NCBI GenBank assembly: GCA_032871835.1
Contig: CM065296.1
Coordinates: 115,330,146 to 115,394,145, forward strand
DNA: 64,000 nt
Source of the DNA: Dipteronia dyeriana
Taxonomy: Eukaryota > Streptophyta > Magnoliopsida > Sapindales > Sapindaceae
Direction of reading: 5' to 3'
Made by a program: the position numbers and the translations under genes. Positions within the stretch are counted from its first letter, which is position 1. The number at the start of each line of letters is the position of its first letter. Positions 10,985 through 23,720 of the stretch are shown here, piece after piece. The notes under the pieces are model-generated. The model was not told the origin of the DNA, ran no database searches, and saw only the letters and a program-made list of their open reading frames with translations.

Positions 10985-13900
10985 TCAGTGAGCAACTGAT
11001 CCATTACATGATACGGAATCAGGTTTTTCTGTTTGTTGAATAACAAAGTGGTCAATCATCCTAACAGTATTAAGTGGGTCTTGTTGTGCAATGGCTGCAC
11101 TCCATTTGCTAGGAAATTTCCTCAGGTGGCTCATCTGTTGCGCTTGTTTTGGCTCCCCGTCCCAATCAGGATCCAGCTTCCATTCCTTCGGCACCTGCAC
11201 ACATTCAAACCATATTCATAATCTGTACACAACAATTTATAAAACAGAGTCGATATCAAACAATCAGAGGTATAGAGCAGAAAATGCTTTCTTACCTTAT
11301 CAACTGCAAGAGTGTAAACTTCAAGATCTCCTTCAGGAGTGATGTGGAATCGAGTGAATGACTTGTAATTAGCAATTCTAAGAGAGGAAAATGCTTCATC
11401 AAAGTGTATGTGAAGCCAGTTAATGCAGATATATAAGTAGCTTCCAAACACTAATGAGACCACAGGAGTAGAGAAGACCCAGAAATAGAGAAAGACAGAA
11501 GCGTAATATATGGCTGCTCCCCCTCTCGAGAGTGATTGCAACCCGTTCTTGCAAATATTGCTCCGGCTGACAGCCATCACCTGACATTATTTTAATCCCA
11601 TTAATATACTGAAGGGATAGAAGAAAATGTGTGCCTGAAGGGATGGAATAAAGAGAGTTTTCATACCTCTGGAATGTCAAATGCAGCCATAAGATATTTG
11701 ATACATGCTGGATAAAGGCCAAAGGTCCATTGTTCTATACGGGCTCGAAGGCCAGTAGGATCTGGAAAGTGTTCACTTTCCACTGATCGGTACCACTGAT
11801 ATAAAGTGTGGTAACCTGCACCCAAAAAAAAAAAAACTCATTGGTTGTAAACTCACACTCAATAATCACACTAATCAGCCAAATTTCGGAAGAATATGCT
11901 TGATAATAGAACAAAAACCATAAACAAAATGGACTTCTGATCATGTGGCAGCAAATGCGATAAATTCACATGGCAATTACAGTTCAACAATATTCATTGA
12001 TTTTGGTTAGACTATCATATACTTCTTATTAAATGTATGAAAATTAATCAATTTTATAATTTATGTAAGTATAAAATATTAACATCAGAAACTGAAAATG
12101 CTAGAATCATCCATGTATTATAGAATCATACAAGACCAAAATTTATAAATAAATAAAAAATCACCTGAAGTTGCTAGTAGTTTATGCCTAATGCATGTCT
12201 CCACACCCAATTCTAAGAGCATCATAAGAATCAGAGCTGATGCCAGATGTGCAGACACATGGAGCATTCCAATTATTACCCGTTTCTTCCGGGAGAGTTT
12301 GGAAGGGACAAATGTAATTGCTACAATTAGCAACAGCAGTACACCTGCCAAGGATACATAAGAGTATTCCAGCACATACATAAAAGCATTCCACACTGCG
12401 CCAAAGAAACTCCTCAAGTGACCAGAAAATGAATCATCTCGCAAGAGGTGATCAAGCTTACACTAGAAATAGAAGGAAAAATTTTAGTCACCTCTCAGCA
12501 ACACAATAATATGTATATTTCTGGGTATGCAAAAATGATTGCTGACCTATGAAGGAAAAAAGTAAGGCCACAATTTCATCTCATTTAAAGTAAAAAAGAA
12601 AAATAGGTCCTAGTAAATTGCAAGCTATTTCAACTTTCAAAGGAGCAAAAATGAAAGATATCTTAACTATCTAGTTATTGGAATCCAATGACACCTAACT
12701 TAACAATAATCTAGCAAAATTTTGAATCATTTTGATCTTAACAAAAACTTACTTGAGGAAACATAGAAAAGACCAGCACAAAGTATATAATGCCACCAAT
12801 AAAATCAAATTGCCAGTTCTTCTTTCGAAACTTCAAAATATTTCCCAACGCAATCTGCAATAAGTGGAAAACACACCATAGTACCCCAAAAAAAAAAAAA
12901 AAAAAAAGGAAAGCAGAGGCACTGGAGGTACAGAATTGAAAATTTTCAAATTTACCCTGCTTGAATCTTCAAAAGATGGATAAGCAGCCTTGGTTTCATA
13001 TGTAGTCCCATAAAATTTGTTGAAGTTACTGAAGACATGTGTGGGATGTAAAAATGCCCCACCACAGCCGTTTACAAGTAGATGTTGCACATGAACAGGT
13101 CCATCTGATGGAACAAACGAATGACGCATATAATGATGCAAGTCCCCAGCCATGCGAAGCTTACACCTTCCTTTTAAATAATCAAAAATCAAGTGCTTGA
13201 CATTCTTTCCAGAGACCTCATCAAAGTACCAATCAACAAGCCAATTTGGTTCGTGTGTCATGATGATGACAGAGTCATGCTCACCAACCTAGATGATAGA
13301 TAGTGATATAAGTCCATTATAAGACAGAATCAGTGGTAAGCTGAAAAGTCAAAGCCTAGAAAGCCGCACTACACAATAAGAAAGAGCCAAATTATATTCT
13401 TGCAAATTAGTAGTTAGAGCTACTCAGTATTAACATTTAAAAAATCTGAAGCAAGAAATTATAACCAGAAAAACCATCTGATCGGGAGTCAAATCTGATG
13501 ACTGAACATATAAAGTGGGTCCCTGAAGTAATATGATAATTTTTTTTTTCTATTTTGAAAACAAAATTTGTCTGTTGATCAAACGCATATTTTGATTGAC
13601 ATTTCAATTACATCAAACGTAATGACAGCAGTGATGTAACAGGAGAAATATGATTAAGATACCTCAAAATAACACAGTAAATAATTTGGTTATAAACCAA
13701 TGATTCCATCGATGTATAAATTCAAGGTGCAACTAAAGACAAAAAGGAAGACTGAAACATGTACGTCAAATGAAATTGCATTCTAGGCAACGACATTCCA
13801 GAACAAAGATTCTGAGAAAAATCAAAATATAAAATTCGTTTATCTAACCCCAAAGAAGTTAAATAATTTTTTTGTCAAGTATCTTAAGCCATGCAAATCT

Positions 13901-16900
13901 TTATAAATGCTACTGTACATTGAAACTAAGCTTTGCTTACATAAAGCATCCGAACTCAGGATTATATAATATACGGTACACCATACACCAATTTGTTTGA
14001 TGATACATAACTTACAGATAATTACCATAATATGATCACATATCGGATGCAAGTATGCTTGTAGGAATCAAATCAAAACCATTAAAAATACATAACCGAA
14101 AAGACAATTAATTGTACCAGTGCAGAGACGGGACTATATGCCACTACTGTGGAGAATTTATTTTATATAAACATGTTTGATGGGGGCTTATCCAACATCG
14201 GTCACAATCACATACCCAAACCATACACTAAACATAAACTCTTGACATTACAATAATGCCATGACACATAGTTCATCCACAAGAACAAGGTCTTATCCAC
14301 GAAGTTGAAACATACTTAACAAAAGACTTGAGAATCAATATCATATAGAGATATTACAAACTATATGACAACAGTGCTTGTGCATAACCAATCTTGTCTA
14401 CTTGAGGTAAAAAGACAAAGTAGCAAATACCTTTTCCTCTGCTAGCTCAGCAAAGAACTTGAACTGGTACACATCAATATCACAGTGTAGAGCTAGATCA
14501 AGACCAAATACCCACCATCTTTTGGGGAGTTGCAAAGCAAAATAACTCTTCTTCTGAGGCATAAACCAACCACCCAACCAGCTCTTATGGCATATGTACC
14601 TCATAAAAGTATGCAGCCCATCAAACCAGTCTGAATAATTAAAAGGAAAACCATAAAAATCAGCTTCAAATTAAAGAAGCATCAAACTTTAAAGATATTC
14701 TATGATCCGACACCTGGATCTACCAATAAAGTAAGCGCATTTACAGGACAACAGATACAGAAAAAGTTTACAGGGAACAACAGTACTTCAAGAATCTTTT
14801 TCCTAAGCAGTAAGAAAATAATTCAGAGGCAGCTCAGGCTGAGACTTAAAACTAACCATGATTTCCAGGGATGATGAAACACTGAGGGCCTTCATATTGC
14901 TTCAGTTCAGAAACCCCACCTGGTACCTCAGGCTTGTTTCGAGCAATAAGATCTTTCTTATACCATGGCGGAGGCTGAAGAGCATATTCAAAGGGACGAA
15001 AGAGGCGCCTTTCATACGTGAATGCTGATGGATTAGGGTATCTATAATGAATTAACACACATAAATACTTCAAAAGAAACAGAAAAACAGACAAATAAGC
15101 GTGTGTGCACGTGCACCCCTTCAGATGATTCGAGTAGTAAAAATTATAATGCCATAGTTTGAGGAACTCTATTTGCTTCAAATAAATTTTATAAATAACT
15201 TAAAACTAAGTTCCTCATAATCCAACTGACCACAAATGTGGCAAGCTATTAAAAGTTTAAATCCCAAAAAGTCAACTAATCCAATATAAAATCATTCAAA
15301 TGACAACTTGAACTTAACTTTTTAGCCTTGGATATCTGTCAACAATTTGGTTAACCAAAAATTATTCAAATATTCAACTTGCAGTAATTTTGCTCAATTT
15401 CACTCAATGTAAAACCCCTTAATGCTGATGGTCTACATTAGGGCCAACAATTACTCAACCACTACAAGGACTATTAAGACAGGGTGAACTTATACATAAA
15501 CAAGTAGGCCATAAATAACTATTAACTTCCGATACAATCACATCATGACTATAAAATATGGCCAACTTACGCAAGATCCCCTCCAATAAGTAAAACACCT
15601 CCCCGTGGTAGGACGAAACTTGAATCATCATCAGTTGTCACTCGAATAAAAGGCTGAGCAAGTAGCCGTGCCACAGAGTATGAAGAGTTGCCACCATCAC
15701 CGGTATCAGCCATGAAGTCAAACCATAGATCTTCTTTTTCACTAAAATGATCATAAAAGCAATCTCCATGCTTACCCACATCTTCAAGCTTGTTCATTGC
15801 TGCCTGATGGTGGCAAAAGATGAAAGATGGAAGATGTCATACAATCATGAAATGTACTCAAATAGACATTTTAAATTAAAAAAAAAAAATCGTGAGGATT
15901 ACCAAAAAAGCAAAATTACTACAACATAGAATCATTAGTTATTTCATACCAAATGGAGATAGATTGAAAGAAAATTGACATAGAGGTTTGTGTGAAATAG
16001 AAAATTACACAAAGGTCAATTTGTTCACTAATTGATAATATAATACCAAATAACAACATGATATTCCATTCCTCAAGATCTAAATACCAAATAACAACAT
16101 AATATTCAATTCCTCAAAATCCAGAGAATTCTTAATACAGAGGATTGGCCATACAAAGAATTTTCCTAGCAAGGGTTTAAGTCTCATGTTTCTTTAGATA
16201 GCCAAAAATAAATAAGAAAAGTGTCAATTGCAGCAAAATTGATAATGATAATAAAGACATAAACATCAACACCCATGGATCTTCTTAAAGAGGTTTTAAA
16301 TTCTTGGAGGTAAGATTGTGCAAAGAACCAATTCTAGAATCTAATAAGGTTACACAAACCAATTAAGCAACGGCCAAGGTGTTAAGCTTCAAGACATTTC
16401 AAAATGAAACATCTTGTTTTCAGTAAATATTCCACCAAATCTACAAAAGTGCGGACTACATTGTAAGAGAGACACAGAAAGAAAGAGGTGTATATATTAT
16501 TTCAGAAATTATAACATCAAACATGATATATTAATGAATATACTAAATAATATAGAACTCCACCTGCATCATGCGCATGTCAAATCGACCAACAAACACT
16601 GTTACCGATACCAGGAGGTCAAAAACTGTCTTGAACAAATCAGCTGATGTTCTGTAAATTAAAGCATATGTGAAGTTAGAAGAACTAATTAAGAATTCTA
16701 TTTGCCAAAATGTATATAAAAAAGAGAGCAAGGTAAAGAAAAAATAGACATATACCCTGAATACCAAGGAACCATATCCAAGAAATCAGGCTTCATTTGC
16801 TTGTTCTTCATCTTATCATATTCTTCAACTGATACAGGATGAGTAAGAGCCCACCTGAGTATAGTCAGAAATTGATAAAATAGGAAGCAAAAACCAAAGA

Positions 16901-18225
16901 CATATTAAGAACTAAGAAATGCAAAGCAAACACAGCTTCATCACGCAAAAGGTAAAACAAGAAATAAGTATTAGTGTGTAATTAATCCAAACCAAATAAA
17001 CATCATGCAAGATATCCACATAACAAAAAAATTATGACAACAAGCCAAAAAATAAGTACTCACCCTGTCGACCTTTCCACTACATAATTGGCAATGTAAA
17101 GGCCAATGAATGTGGCCCACAATGAGTATATAGGAGATATTTCGTCTGATGAACCACCACTACCACCGCCTAACTGCAAGTTGGGAAAAGAATGTAACAA
17201 GTTAAAAAAATTATTGACAACATAATGCATCCTGCCTTGACAGGAGAAAACAGATAACAAATTGAATGGCTTCTAGCTGTACCTCTCCATATATAACCCA
17301 CTTTGACAAGAGGGGATAATCACTTGCAGACCCAACTGGAGCAAACCATGATAAGCAGACTTGATCTTTCAACTCATTCATGCGGAGAAATTTTGCGAGC
17401 AATGTATTCCTTTCTTCTTTTTTCCAAAAAGAAAACCAACTAGAATATCTCCGTTCAAGCGGTCTCTGTCCCAAAATAGCACGATTGCCACAATGACTAT
17501 AGAATACACAGCAGGCTACACTTATAACCTACAGAAAAGACAAGGTCATCAAAACTTGGTAACAAAAACACATACAATTTATCATGAAATTAGATTGCGT
17601 CTTCAGCACTTACAGCACAATTTTGGAGAATTGTCGAGATCTCTGGCCTCCTTCCAGCCACACGGGAAACAAGACCAACGTACCAAAGACCAAGAAATAT
17701 AATGTGAAAAACAAGAAGAAACAGTATAGAAGAGAGATATATTGTCAAAAATAAAGACAAATTCATCCTCATATCCACTCCCATTGACTGAAAACTAGGG
17801 AGATGATATACAGCTGCAACTAAAATCCAAGCTATATACCTGCATAATTAAAGTTCCAAAGTTATCAATAAGTCTTGGCCTATGTAACAAGTACCTAAAC
17901 CTAAGTATAATCATATCTAAACTTACCACCGACTAAAATTTGAATAGCTCGGTTTAATAGTCTTCCCAATGAATGGTGATGAAAAGAAATAGAAAAAACC
18001 AAGCAAACAGGCATACATAGACCACCATTTGATATTGTTGTCCAACTTTTCTATGAGAGTATGCATGTTATCAGACGAGATAAAAAATAGGCAACCCACA
18101 ACAACAGCAATTATGGCATGACGTGAGTGCTCATGTGGGTAAGGATGCGTATAAGTTAGAATCGTTCTGACCCTCTCCATTTTGAGGGAATCTAACAAAC
18201 CGGCAGATTGCTTATCAGAGCCCAT
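10985..18225 (-). CDS. Multi-pass membrane calcineurin-like metallophosphoesterase (At4g11800/At4g23000 type)
   Basis: Fifteen coding exons, all with GT-AG junctions: 18225-17927, 17839-17614, 17528-17283, 17173-17064, 16854-16756, 16651-16564, 15803-15571, 15041-14857, 14630-14431, 13288-12956, 12854-12753, 12462-12165, 11815-11667, 11580-11296, 11194-10985. They sum to 3063 bases (1020 residues plus stop) with matching phases throughout, typical of this plant family. Predicted membrane helices lie near residues 37-50, 67-86, 101-160 (several), 690-705, 744-762, 775-795 and 880-910. The central phosphoesterase domain shows D389-T-G-D, G-G-D432-L, G-N-H495-D496, M-T-H574-E and G-D-L-H613-H614, the usual metal-binding set. 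The start MGSDKQSAGLL is conserved. The reaction (phosphoester hydrolysis with two metal ions) follows from the family; the substrate is not known to me. No lesion seen. Confidence 0.93.
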
Positions 18226-19215
18226 CTTTAAGCACTGTTTGCACTAATTCAGGTTAATAACGCAATTCAAAAATTTGCAGATCGTGCACACTCTGTGAGC
18301 ACCAAAACGGTCTTACAGATCAGCTCCAGGACCCTGATCAGAAATCAATTAAGACAATAAAAATTACAAATTTGTTAATATATTCTAGTGTATAAAACTA
18401 CAGTAAAGGTAAGAACTAATGATCAATGATCTATGAATAAGATGGGTGGAAATTGGTCAAACATAATCGAACTTCAACACGTGTTCACTGTTCAAGTTCA
18501 ACATTCCTTCAAGAAACCAAATCTAGAATATAAGTACTCTGGTCATTGTTTTTATTACCAAACCCCGAAACACAAACTAAATAATACAAAAATCAACAAA
18601 GAAGTAACTCTAAACTGCATAAATTTTGAATTGAAAATGGTAAAAAAAAAATACCATATTTATTAGTTCCTGCTAATAAAAATACGACTTCACATAAATG
18701 CTAAATGCAACACTATATAGTTTAGGATAGTTATAAAAGAGATCAAAATCTTTTTTCATTTTTTTTTAAGTTTGATTTTTATGAAACCTGAATTAGAATT
18801 CAATAATAATTAACTATAAAAATCATGTATAGAAGCATTAGTCCTAATTACAACAGAATAAGACTTATAGTAAACAAATTTTTGGTTGTTACAGTCAAAC
18901 GTAAACAATATAAAGCCCTAATTTCTCTCTATCAAAACCTCTTTCTCAGCAATCAAACAGAGCAATAGCAATCAAACTACGAGAAAAGCGACTCTTAAAA
19001 ACTGAATCACACTTGCGTGAATCAATCGAACAAACACCAATTACAAGTTAACGGTTGGATAAATTCAAAAACGAAAACAGAGACCATAAACAAAAATTCA
19101 TACATGAACAAAGAACGAGAAGATAGAAAGAAAATACCTGAGGATGGAGAAGCGTGCATGCGAAACGCGAGCAACAATAATAAAAATAATAACAGAGTGA
19201 TGTGATGTTCTTCAA
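18226..19215 (-). promoter_or_regulatory. Probable spliced 5' UTR and leader of the metallophosphoesterase gene, with a short upstream ORF
   Basis: A good donor (CTCAG|GTATTT, exon base 19138) and acceptor (GATCAG|GGTCC, exon base 18333) would remove an 804-bp leader intron. The spliced leader would contain an upstream ATG at 19159, giving an 11-codon ORF (MHASPSSGSWS) that crosses the junction and ends before the main ATG. TGGGCC and GGGCT site II-like boxes lie further upstream near 19583-19602. Splicing and promoter are inferred, not proven. Confidence 0.45.
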
Positions 19216-19764
19216 ATGTTCATTTATCTTAAAATGGCATCTGAGAATGTCTGAGAGGAACATAGCGATGGCATATTCTCTTCACTACCCATCACTTAAT
19301 AGTTTAGTTTTTGCAGAGGTTACGTGGTGTTTGAATTTATTTTATTTTTTACGCGAAATATTTTAGAATTTGGTTTGGTGTTTTTTTTCACATAAAAAAA
19401 TAATAATTTTGGTTCTGTTTGGTTTGGTTTCTGAGGAAATTGTTTTTTTTTTTTTTTTTCACTTTTGTTTCATGTTTTTAAACTTACAAGACGCGTTAAT
19501 TTTTAAATGCCACGTTTTTAAGATTGTTGTTGACCGTTGGATTGGGACGTGGGAGTTGGGGCCCTGTGGGTCTTGATGTTAAATGGGCCTGTTTTCAGTG
19601 GGCTGGACGGCGGCCGCCGCGTGCGTGTTCAAATATGACCCTTTTGTTTAGTGTGGATTGCTAATTCTTTCGTTTTTAAGGTAGTAAGTATCAATAAAAC
19701 TTTATCATATTGGATATTAATTATTATATTCACATATTTTAACTCAAATTGTATGTATTTATCA
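19216..19764. other. Upstream region of the metallophosphoesterase gene
   Basis: Promoter-side DNA with T-rich runs and a short GC-rich patch containing a NotI site (GCGGCCGC near 19610). No gene seen. Confidence 0.4.
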
Positions 19765-19815
19765 AATCTTCTCCATAATCAATGGTCTACATGCAACTCA
19801 CTGATGTAAGTTATA
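19765..19815. repeat. Half copy of a small MITE family
   Basis: Contains ATAATCAATGGTCTACATGCAA followed closely by GTAAGTTATATC, a pattern also present near 45185-45235 and 50400-50433/51320-51345. In the third copy it is one arm of a palindromic element. This copy ends where copia gag debris begins. Confidence 0.5.
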
Positions 19816-19825
19816 TCAGTGTCCT

Positions 19826-20589
19826 CCTCCTTTATTGTTTCTAAAGTTATTTGCATTCATTTGATTCCTCTTATCGGGACTACTAGATCCACTAGAAGTA
19901 AAATTTGCTGAAAGTTCATAAGTGTTAATCTGAGCAGTGGAATTCAATTGCTTTATCCTTGTTCATGCATCAAGAAAAGAAATTGAACATCTTCCACTAT
20001 CATTATGTGTTGTTGTGAGGCAATTAACACAACAATAAAGTCATACTCATTACCAACACCTTGTATTAAGCTAATAATCATGTCATGATCTGTCACAATA
20101 TCTCCGACTATCATCAATGCATCACCAATATTTTTTATTTTCATCACAAAATCACTAATAGAATCTCCTCCTTTCTTGATTGACTGCAATTGTTGTCTAA
20201 GTTGTAAATCCCTATCTAATGATTGTTGTGAATAAATTTTCTCCAGTTTTTCATTGAGTTACATGTCCAATGAGACTGGGATTGAACCTAGTCCCGTTGA
20301 TTTGTTGTTCAACACAAGTTTCTTCTCCATTGTTTTATGTTTGAACTTCAATGAATTTGACTGAAACAGGTATCGCCTTGATAATGAAACTCTCTAGATC
20401 TAAAGCGTGAATCACCGGTAAGAGCTGAGTCTTCCGGTAAAGATATTTGCTTCAAGCTAACTTTAACGTAATATTGAAGCTTGAGGTTTTTGCTAACGAG
20501 TTTAGATCCATGCCAGAGTAACTCTAAATTGACCTATTTAAGTACCTTATCGTATCTGAATCTGTGGAATTTTCGGTCGTCGTTGACAT
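19826..20589 (-). pseudogene. Copia gag fragment (UBN2 type), minus strand
   Basis: Starts at an ATG (20589) right after a primer-binding site (20599-20610). It runs leftwards through a leader also present at 21491-21815 and then the gag core (minus-strand stretch 20189-19953, with KGGDSISDFVMKIK and a following LIQGVGNEYD-like segment). It is interrupted by stops. The fragment ends near 19826, so the zinc knuckle and pol are missing. Confidence 0.7.
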
Positions 20590-20598
20590 CGGTCTATG

Positions 20599-20610
20599 GC
20601 TCTGATACCA
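20599..20610 (-). other. Primer-binding site of the minus-strand copia fragment
   Basis: TGGTATCAGAGC on the minus strand, directly next to the LTR end at 20611. Confidence 0.8.
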
Positions 20611-20849
20611 TGTGCGTTTTCAGAGTATAAAGAAGATGAAGATCAATACCAAAAGGTGATTGATCTAAGTCTATGTGATGAACACATATCAGAGTATTTG
20701 AGAAACTTTAAGAAGACAATAAAGGAGGAGAATATATTTTCATTATCCAAGAGTTATTTTTTTATAGAAAATGATTCTTAACTAAGAAGAGAGAGAGATA
20801 CTATTAATACAAAGAATAGATCACACTAACTTCTCTGACTAATCTTCCC
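20611..20849 (-). repeat. 5' LTR of the minus-strand copia fragment
   Basis: Inverted copy of the LTR at 21222-21469. On the plus strand it starts TGTGCGTTTTCAGAG. Similarity to the other LTR stops about 14 bp before that LTR's start, at TTCCC/AACTG, so this copy is slightly truncated or rearranged. Confidence 0.8.
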
Positions 20850-21221
20850 AACTGAAATGCTGAATGAATCCAGTCCCAAATTTGTTGACAATCTAACATC
20901 AAGTTTGAGAATACAAATATATTTTGGAGAAGATTGGATAACTAAACAAGGCTAAGAAGAAGCCAGGGAGTTGAGGAGTGTGAGAGTATGCAACATTATT
21001 GGCCTACATAAGGTAATTGATACTCGGAGCAAAGCTCTAGTACATCAACATTCTTCGGTATACATAGGATTGACAGTTTACAAGCCATTCAATGGACAAT
21101 CAAACATTAATCACCTTGATAATCAAGTTGCTAGAAGAAGATTTCTAGTTAGATGATATCAGCTGAGAGAGCTGAGCTATCACCAACTAGCTTAATTTAA
21201 TTCCAACCAAAATAGAGAATC
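20850..21221. other. 372-bp spacer between two head-to-head copia LTRs
   Basis: Unique-looking DNA with a 61-codon open frame on the plus strand (20971-21156) that matches nothing I recognise. It may be old retrotransposon interior or the pre-insertion site. Confidence 0.4.
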
Positions 21222-21469
21222 TGTTAGAATTGGCGGGAAGATTAGTCAGAGGAGTTAGCGTGATCTATTCTTTGTATTAATAGCATCTCTCTATCTTAGT
21301 TAAGAATCATTTTCTATAAAAAATCACTCTTGGATAATGAAAATATATTTTCCTCCTTTATTGTCTTCTTAAAGTTTCTCAAATACTTTGTTTTGTGTTC
21401 ATCACATAGACTTAGATCAAACACCTTTTGGTATTGATCTTCATCTTCTTTATACTTTGAAAACGCACA
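21222..21469 (+). repeat. 5' LTR of a plus-strand copia fragment
   Basis: 248 bp, TGTTAGAATT...ACGCACA, followed immediately by the primer-binding site TGGTATCAGAGC (21470-21481). It is an inverted match to 20611-20849. Confidence 0.85.
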
Positions 21470-21490
21470 TGGTATCAGAGCCATAGACAG

Positions 21491-21815
21491 ATGTCAATGG
21501 AGCCCGTAAATTTTGTAGATTCAGATACCACAAGGTACTCAAATAGGTCAATTTCGAGTTACTCTAGCATGGATCTAAACTCGTTAGCAAAACCTCAAGC
21601 TTTAATATTACGTTAAAGTTAGCTCGAAACAACTATCTTTACTGGAAGACTCAGCTCTTGCCAGTGATTCGAGCTTTAGATATGGAGAGGTTCATTATCA
21701 AGGTGACACCTATTCCAGTCAGATTCATTGAAGTTAAGACATTAAACAACTGAGAGGAAACTTGCATTGAACAACAAATCAACGAGACTAGAAAAACTTG
21801 TGTTAAAGTCAATTG
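21491..21815 (+). pseudogene. Copia gag N-terminus fragment, plus strand
   Basis: An ATG at 21491 follows the primer-binding site. The frame encodes a Ser/Thr-rich leader, then after a stop the typical early gag motif (NNYLYWKTQLLPVIRA-like, in a shifted frame). The copy ends near 21815, so only the 5' end of an element is present. It is an inverted match to 20285-20589. Confidence 0.65.
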
Positions 21816-22261
21816 TTGTACAGGGTTAGGTCAAAGAAATTCAATAATGTTACAGTGTCCAAATAATGTGACACCGCTATAATTCATTTATTTAAATTAT
21901 ATTATATTTACATAAATTAAATGAATAGACTATAATAAGGCCACATCATTTGATCACTAAATTGAGGTAAAACAACATTACTAAAAAAATATGAATAATC
22001 TGAACTCATTTTTTATAAATTTATAAAGGGTAGTGTTAACATGTGTCCGGACATAGCTTAACAACCAATTTCTTTCTATAAATAGAAATTAACACACATA
22101 TCAATTGATGTATTTATTTTTTCATTACAATAAATGCATTAATTATTTTCCAATTACAGTAATAAAGTTGTTGTTAACTTGTGCCCCCATTTATAAATAA
22201 AAACAATAAAGTTCATTTAAACATCACAATTCAAATCCCAATTGAGTAATACACCACCAAT
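21816..22261. repeat. Palindromic MITE-like sequence and AT-rich flank
   Basis: Around 21855-21960 the sequence AATAATGTGACACCGCTATAATTCATTTAT faces a diverged inverted copy (TTAAATGAATAGACTATAATAAGGCCACATCATT). This suggests a small MITE. The remainder to 22261 is AT-rich with no gene. Confidence 0.35.
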
Positions 22262-22683
22262 GTGTTGTATACTTTTCCGGTCCTAGAAAATACATAGAGA
22301 ATTTAGGATAGTATGTATGTTTCCGATCCTGAAAATTACATAGAAGAATTTATGAGAAATACAAAAGATAGGGAGAGGCACATTTGCTTAATATTCAATA
22401 TCTTTATTCGACTAATCTCTGGTCAATTTATAGACCTTACAATGGACAACAACACAACATATTATAACTGGAAAAAACAACACAAAGATAATGCGTAGTG
22501 GAAGGCTGAATTCCAGCAACCCATTATAGTACATGGCTAAAAAGGGCGAGATAAAAGCAACAATTATTTCAACCCATAAGACTTGGTCATAACCAAATTG
22601 TACAATTGACTGCATGCATGGAACATTGCATGCCAAACTAACATCCTAATAACAATCTACATAATGAAATAACTGACATAACA
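22262..22683 (-). repeat. LTR (minus orientation) of a composite LTR array
   Basis: 422 bp with TGTT...AACA ends, related to 23188-23608 (shared starts such as CTAGAAAATACATA versus CTAAAAAATACATA). On its right is a purine-rich tract (minus strand AAGGAGGATGAAA) and a segment with TATCCTTATCCACAAGGATA, typical of the 3' internal end of plant LTR elements. Confidence 0.6.
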
Positions 22684-23187
22684 TTTCATCCTCCTTAATT
22701 TATCCTTATCCACAAGGATAAATCCCGAATATATCTATCGAAAGTTCAACCTTGTTATTGTTGATCCATCTAGTTAGAAAGTTTCCACCAAGATTGTGAA
22801 ATGGTAGCTTGTGTCAGGTGTGCCGGTCGAACCTGGTACAGAGGTTCGAGGAGGTTGATTGCATGGTAAGGGAAATGTGTGACTTGTAAAAACAATCCAC
22901 AAAATGTGAATCGTTTTTATATGGGATTGTCTCAAATACATAGTCATCAAATATCAGTGGTTTATCAAAATCGATAAAAGCCTTTGTTGATACATATGTA
23001 TCAATAAAAAACACCGAAATATAGGTGACTAATTGTGTTTGAAAAAATGATAGAGATTGGAGTTCATTCCTAATAGTTTATGGGGTATTTTGGATTTGGA
23101 CGAAACGTGATTCATGATGGCCTAAAGTTTTGTAAATATCGTTACGAAACTTGGCATCCAAGGAACCGAACATCTCTGATACCATTT
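22684..23187 (-). mobile_element. Collapsed interior of an LTR retrotransposon
   Basis: Only ~500 bp separate the two LTRs. The left part is the 3' internal end; the right part ends with a primer-binding site (TGGTATCAGAG, 23174-23184, minus strand). The coding interior is gone. Confidence 0.5.
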
Positions 23188-23608
23188 GATATGTACTTTT
23201 TCGAGCCTAAAAAATACATAAGGAGAATTTAGGATAGAGATAGTATTTCAGGCTTGAAATACATAAGAAATTCAGAGGAAGGGAAATAAAAGAAGATTTC
23301 AGGAGAATATACGTTCTGTGTTTTTGAAATATTCATATTCTCTATCTTATTCATATATTTCCTCTGCCTATTTATAGGCCAACTGCAAGTTGTACACTTA
23401 TACATCAATTTACTGAAACAAACTAATCAACAAAATGCAAGCTATTCTAAAGCCACTACTTCACAGCCACCAACATGATAAAGCTATGCCAACGAAATCT
23501 AAGGCAACAATTATTGAAACACTAAACACTAACTCATGACTTGGTATTCACTTGGATAATTGCCATCAACCAATTATCCACCTTCAATTGAAATAGGTGC
23601 ACATATCA
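23188..23608 (-). repeat. Second LTR (minus orientation) of the composite array
   Basis: 421 bp, TGATATG...CATATCA ends. A primer-binding site lies on its left and a purine tract (CTGAGGGGAA, minus strand) with another TATCCTTGTTCGTAAGGATA 3' internal end on its right. It therefore has element interior on both sides, as in a tandem LTR-interior-LTR-interior array. Confidence 0.65.
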
Positions 23609-23720
23609 TTCCCCTCAGTTTAGATTATCCTTGTTCGTAAGGATAAAATTTGAGGTCTCTCGGGATTCCATCTGTATTTGATTGGTCCGAGTGTAGAAAT
23701 TCCTCTATCATAAAGAGTTA

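Noticed and set aside
20971..21156. 61-codon frame in the spacer of the copia inverted repeat
   Set aside because: No domain, no start context, length within chance.
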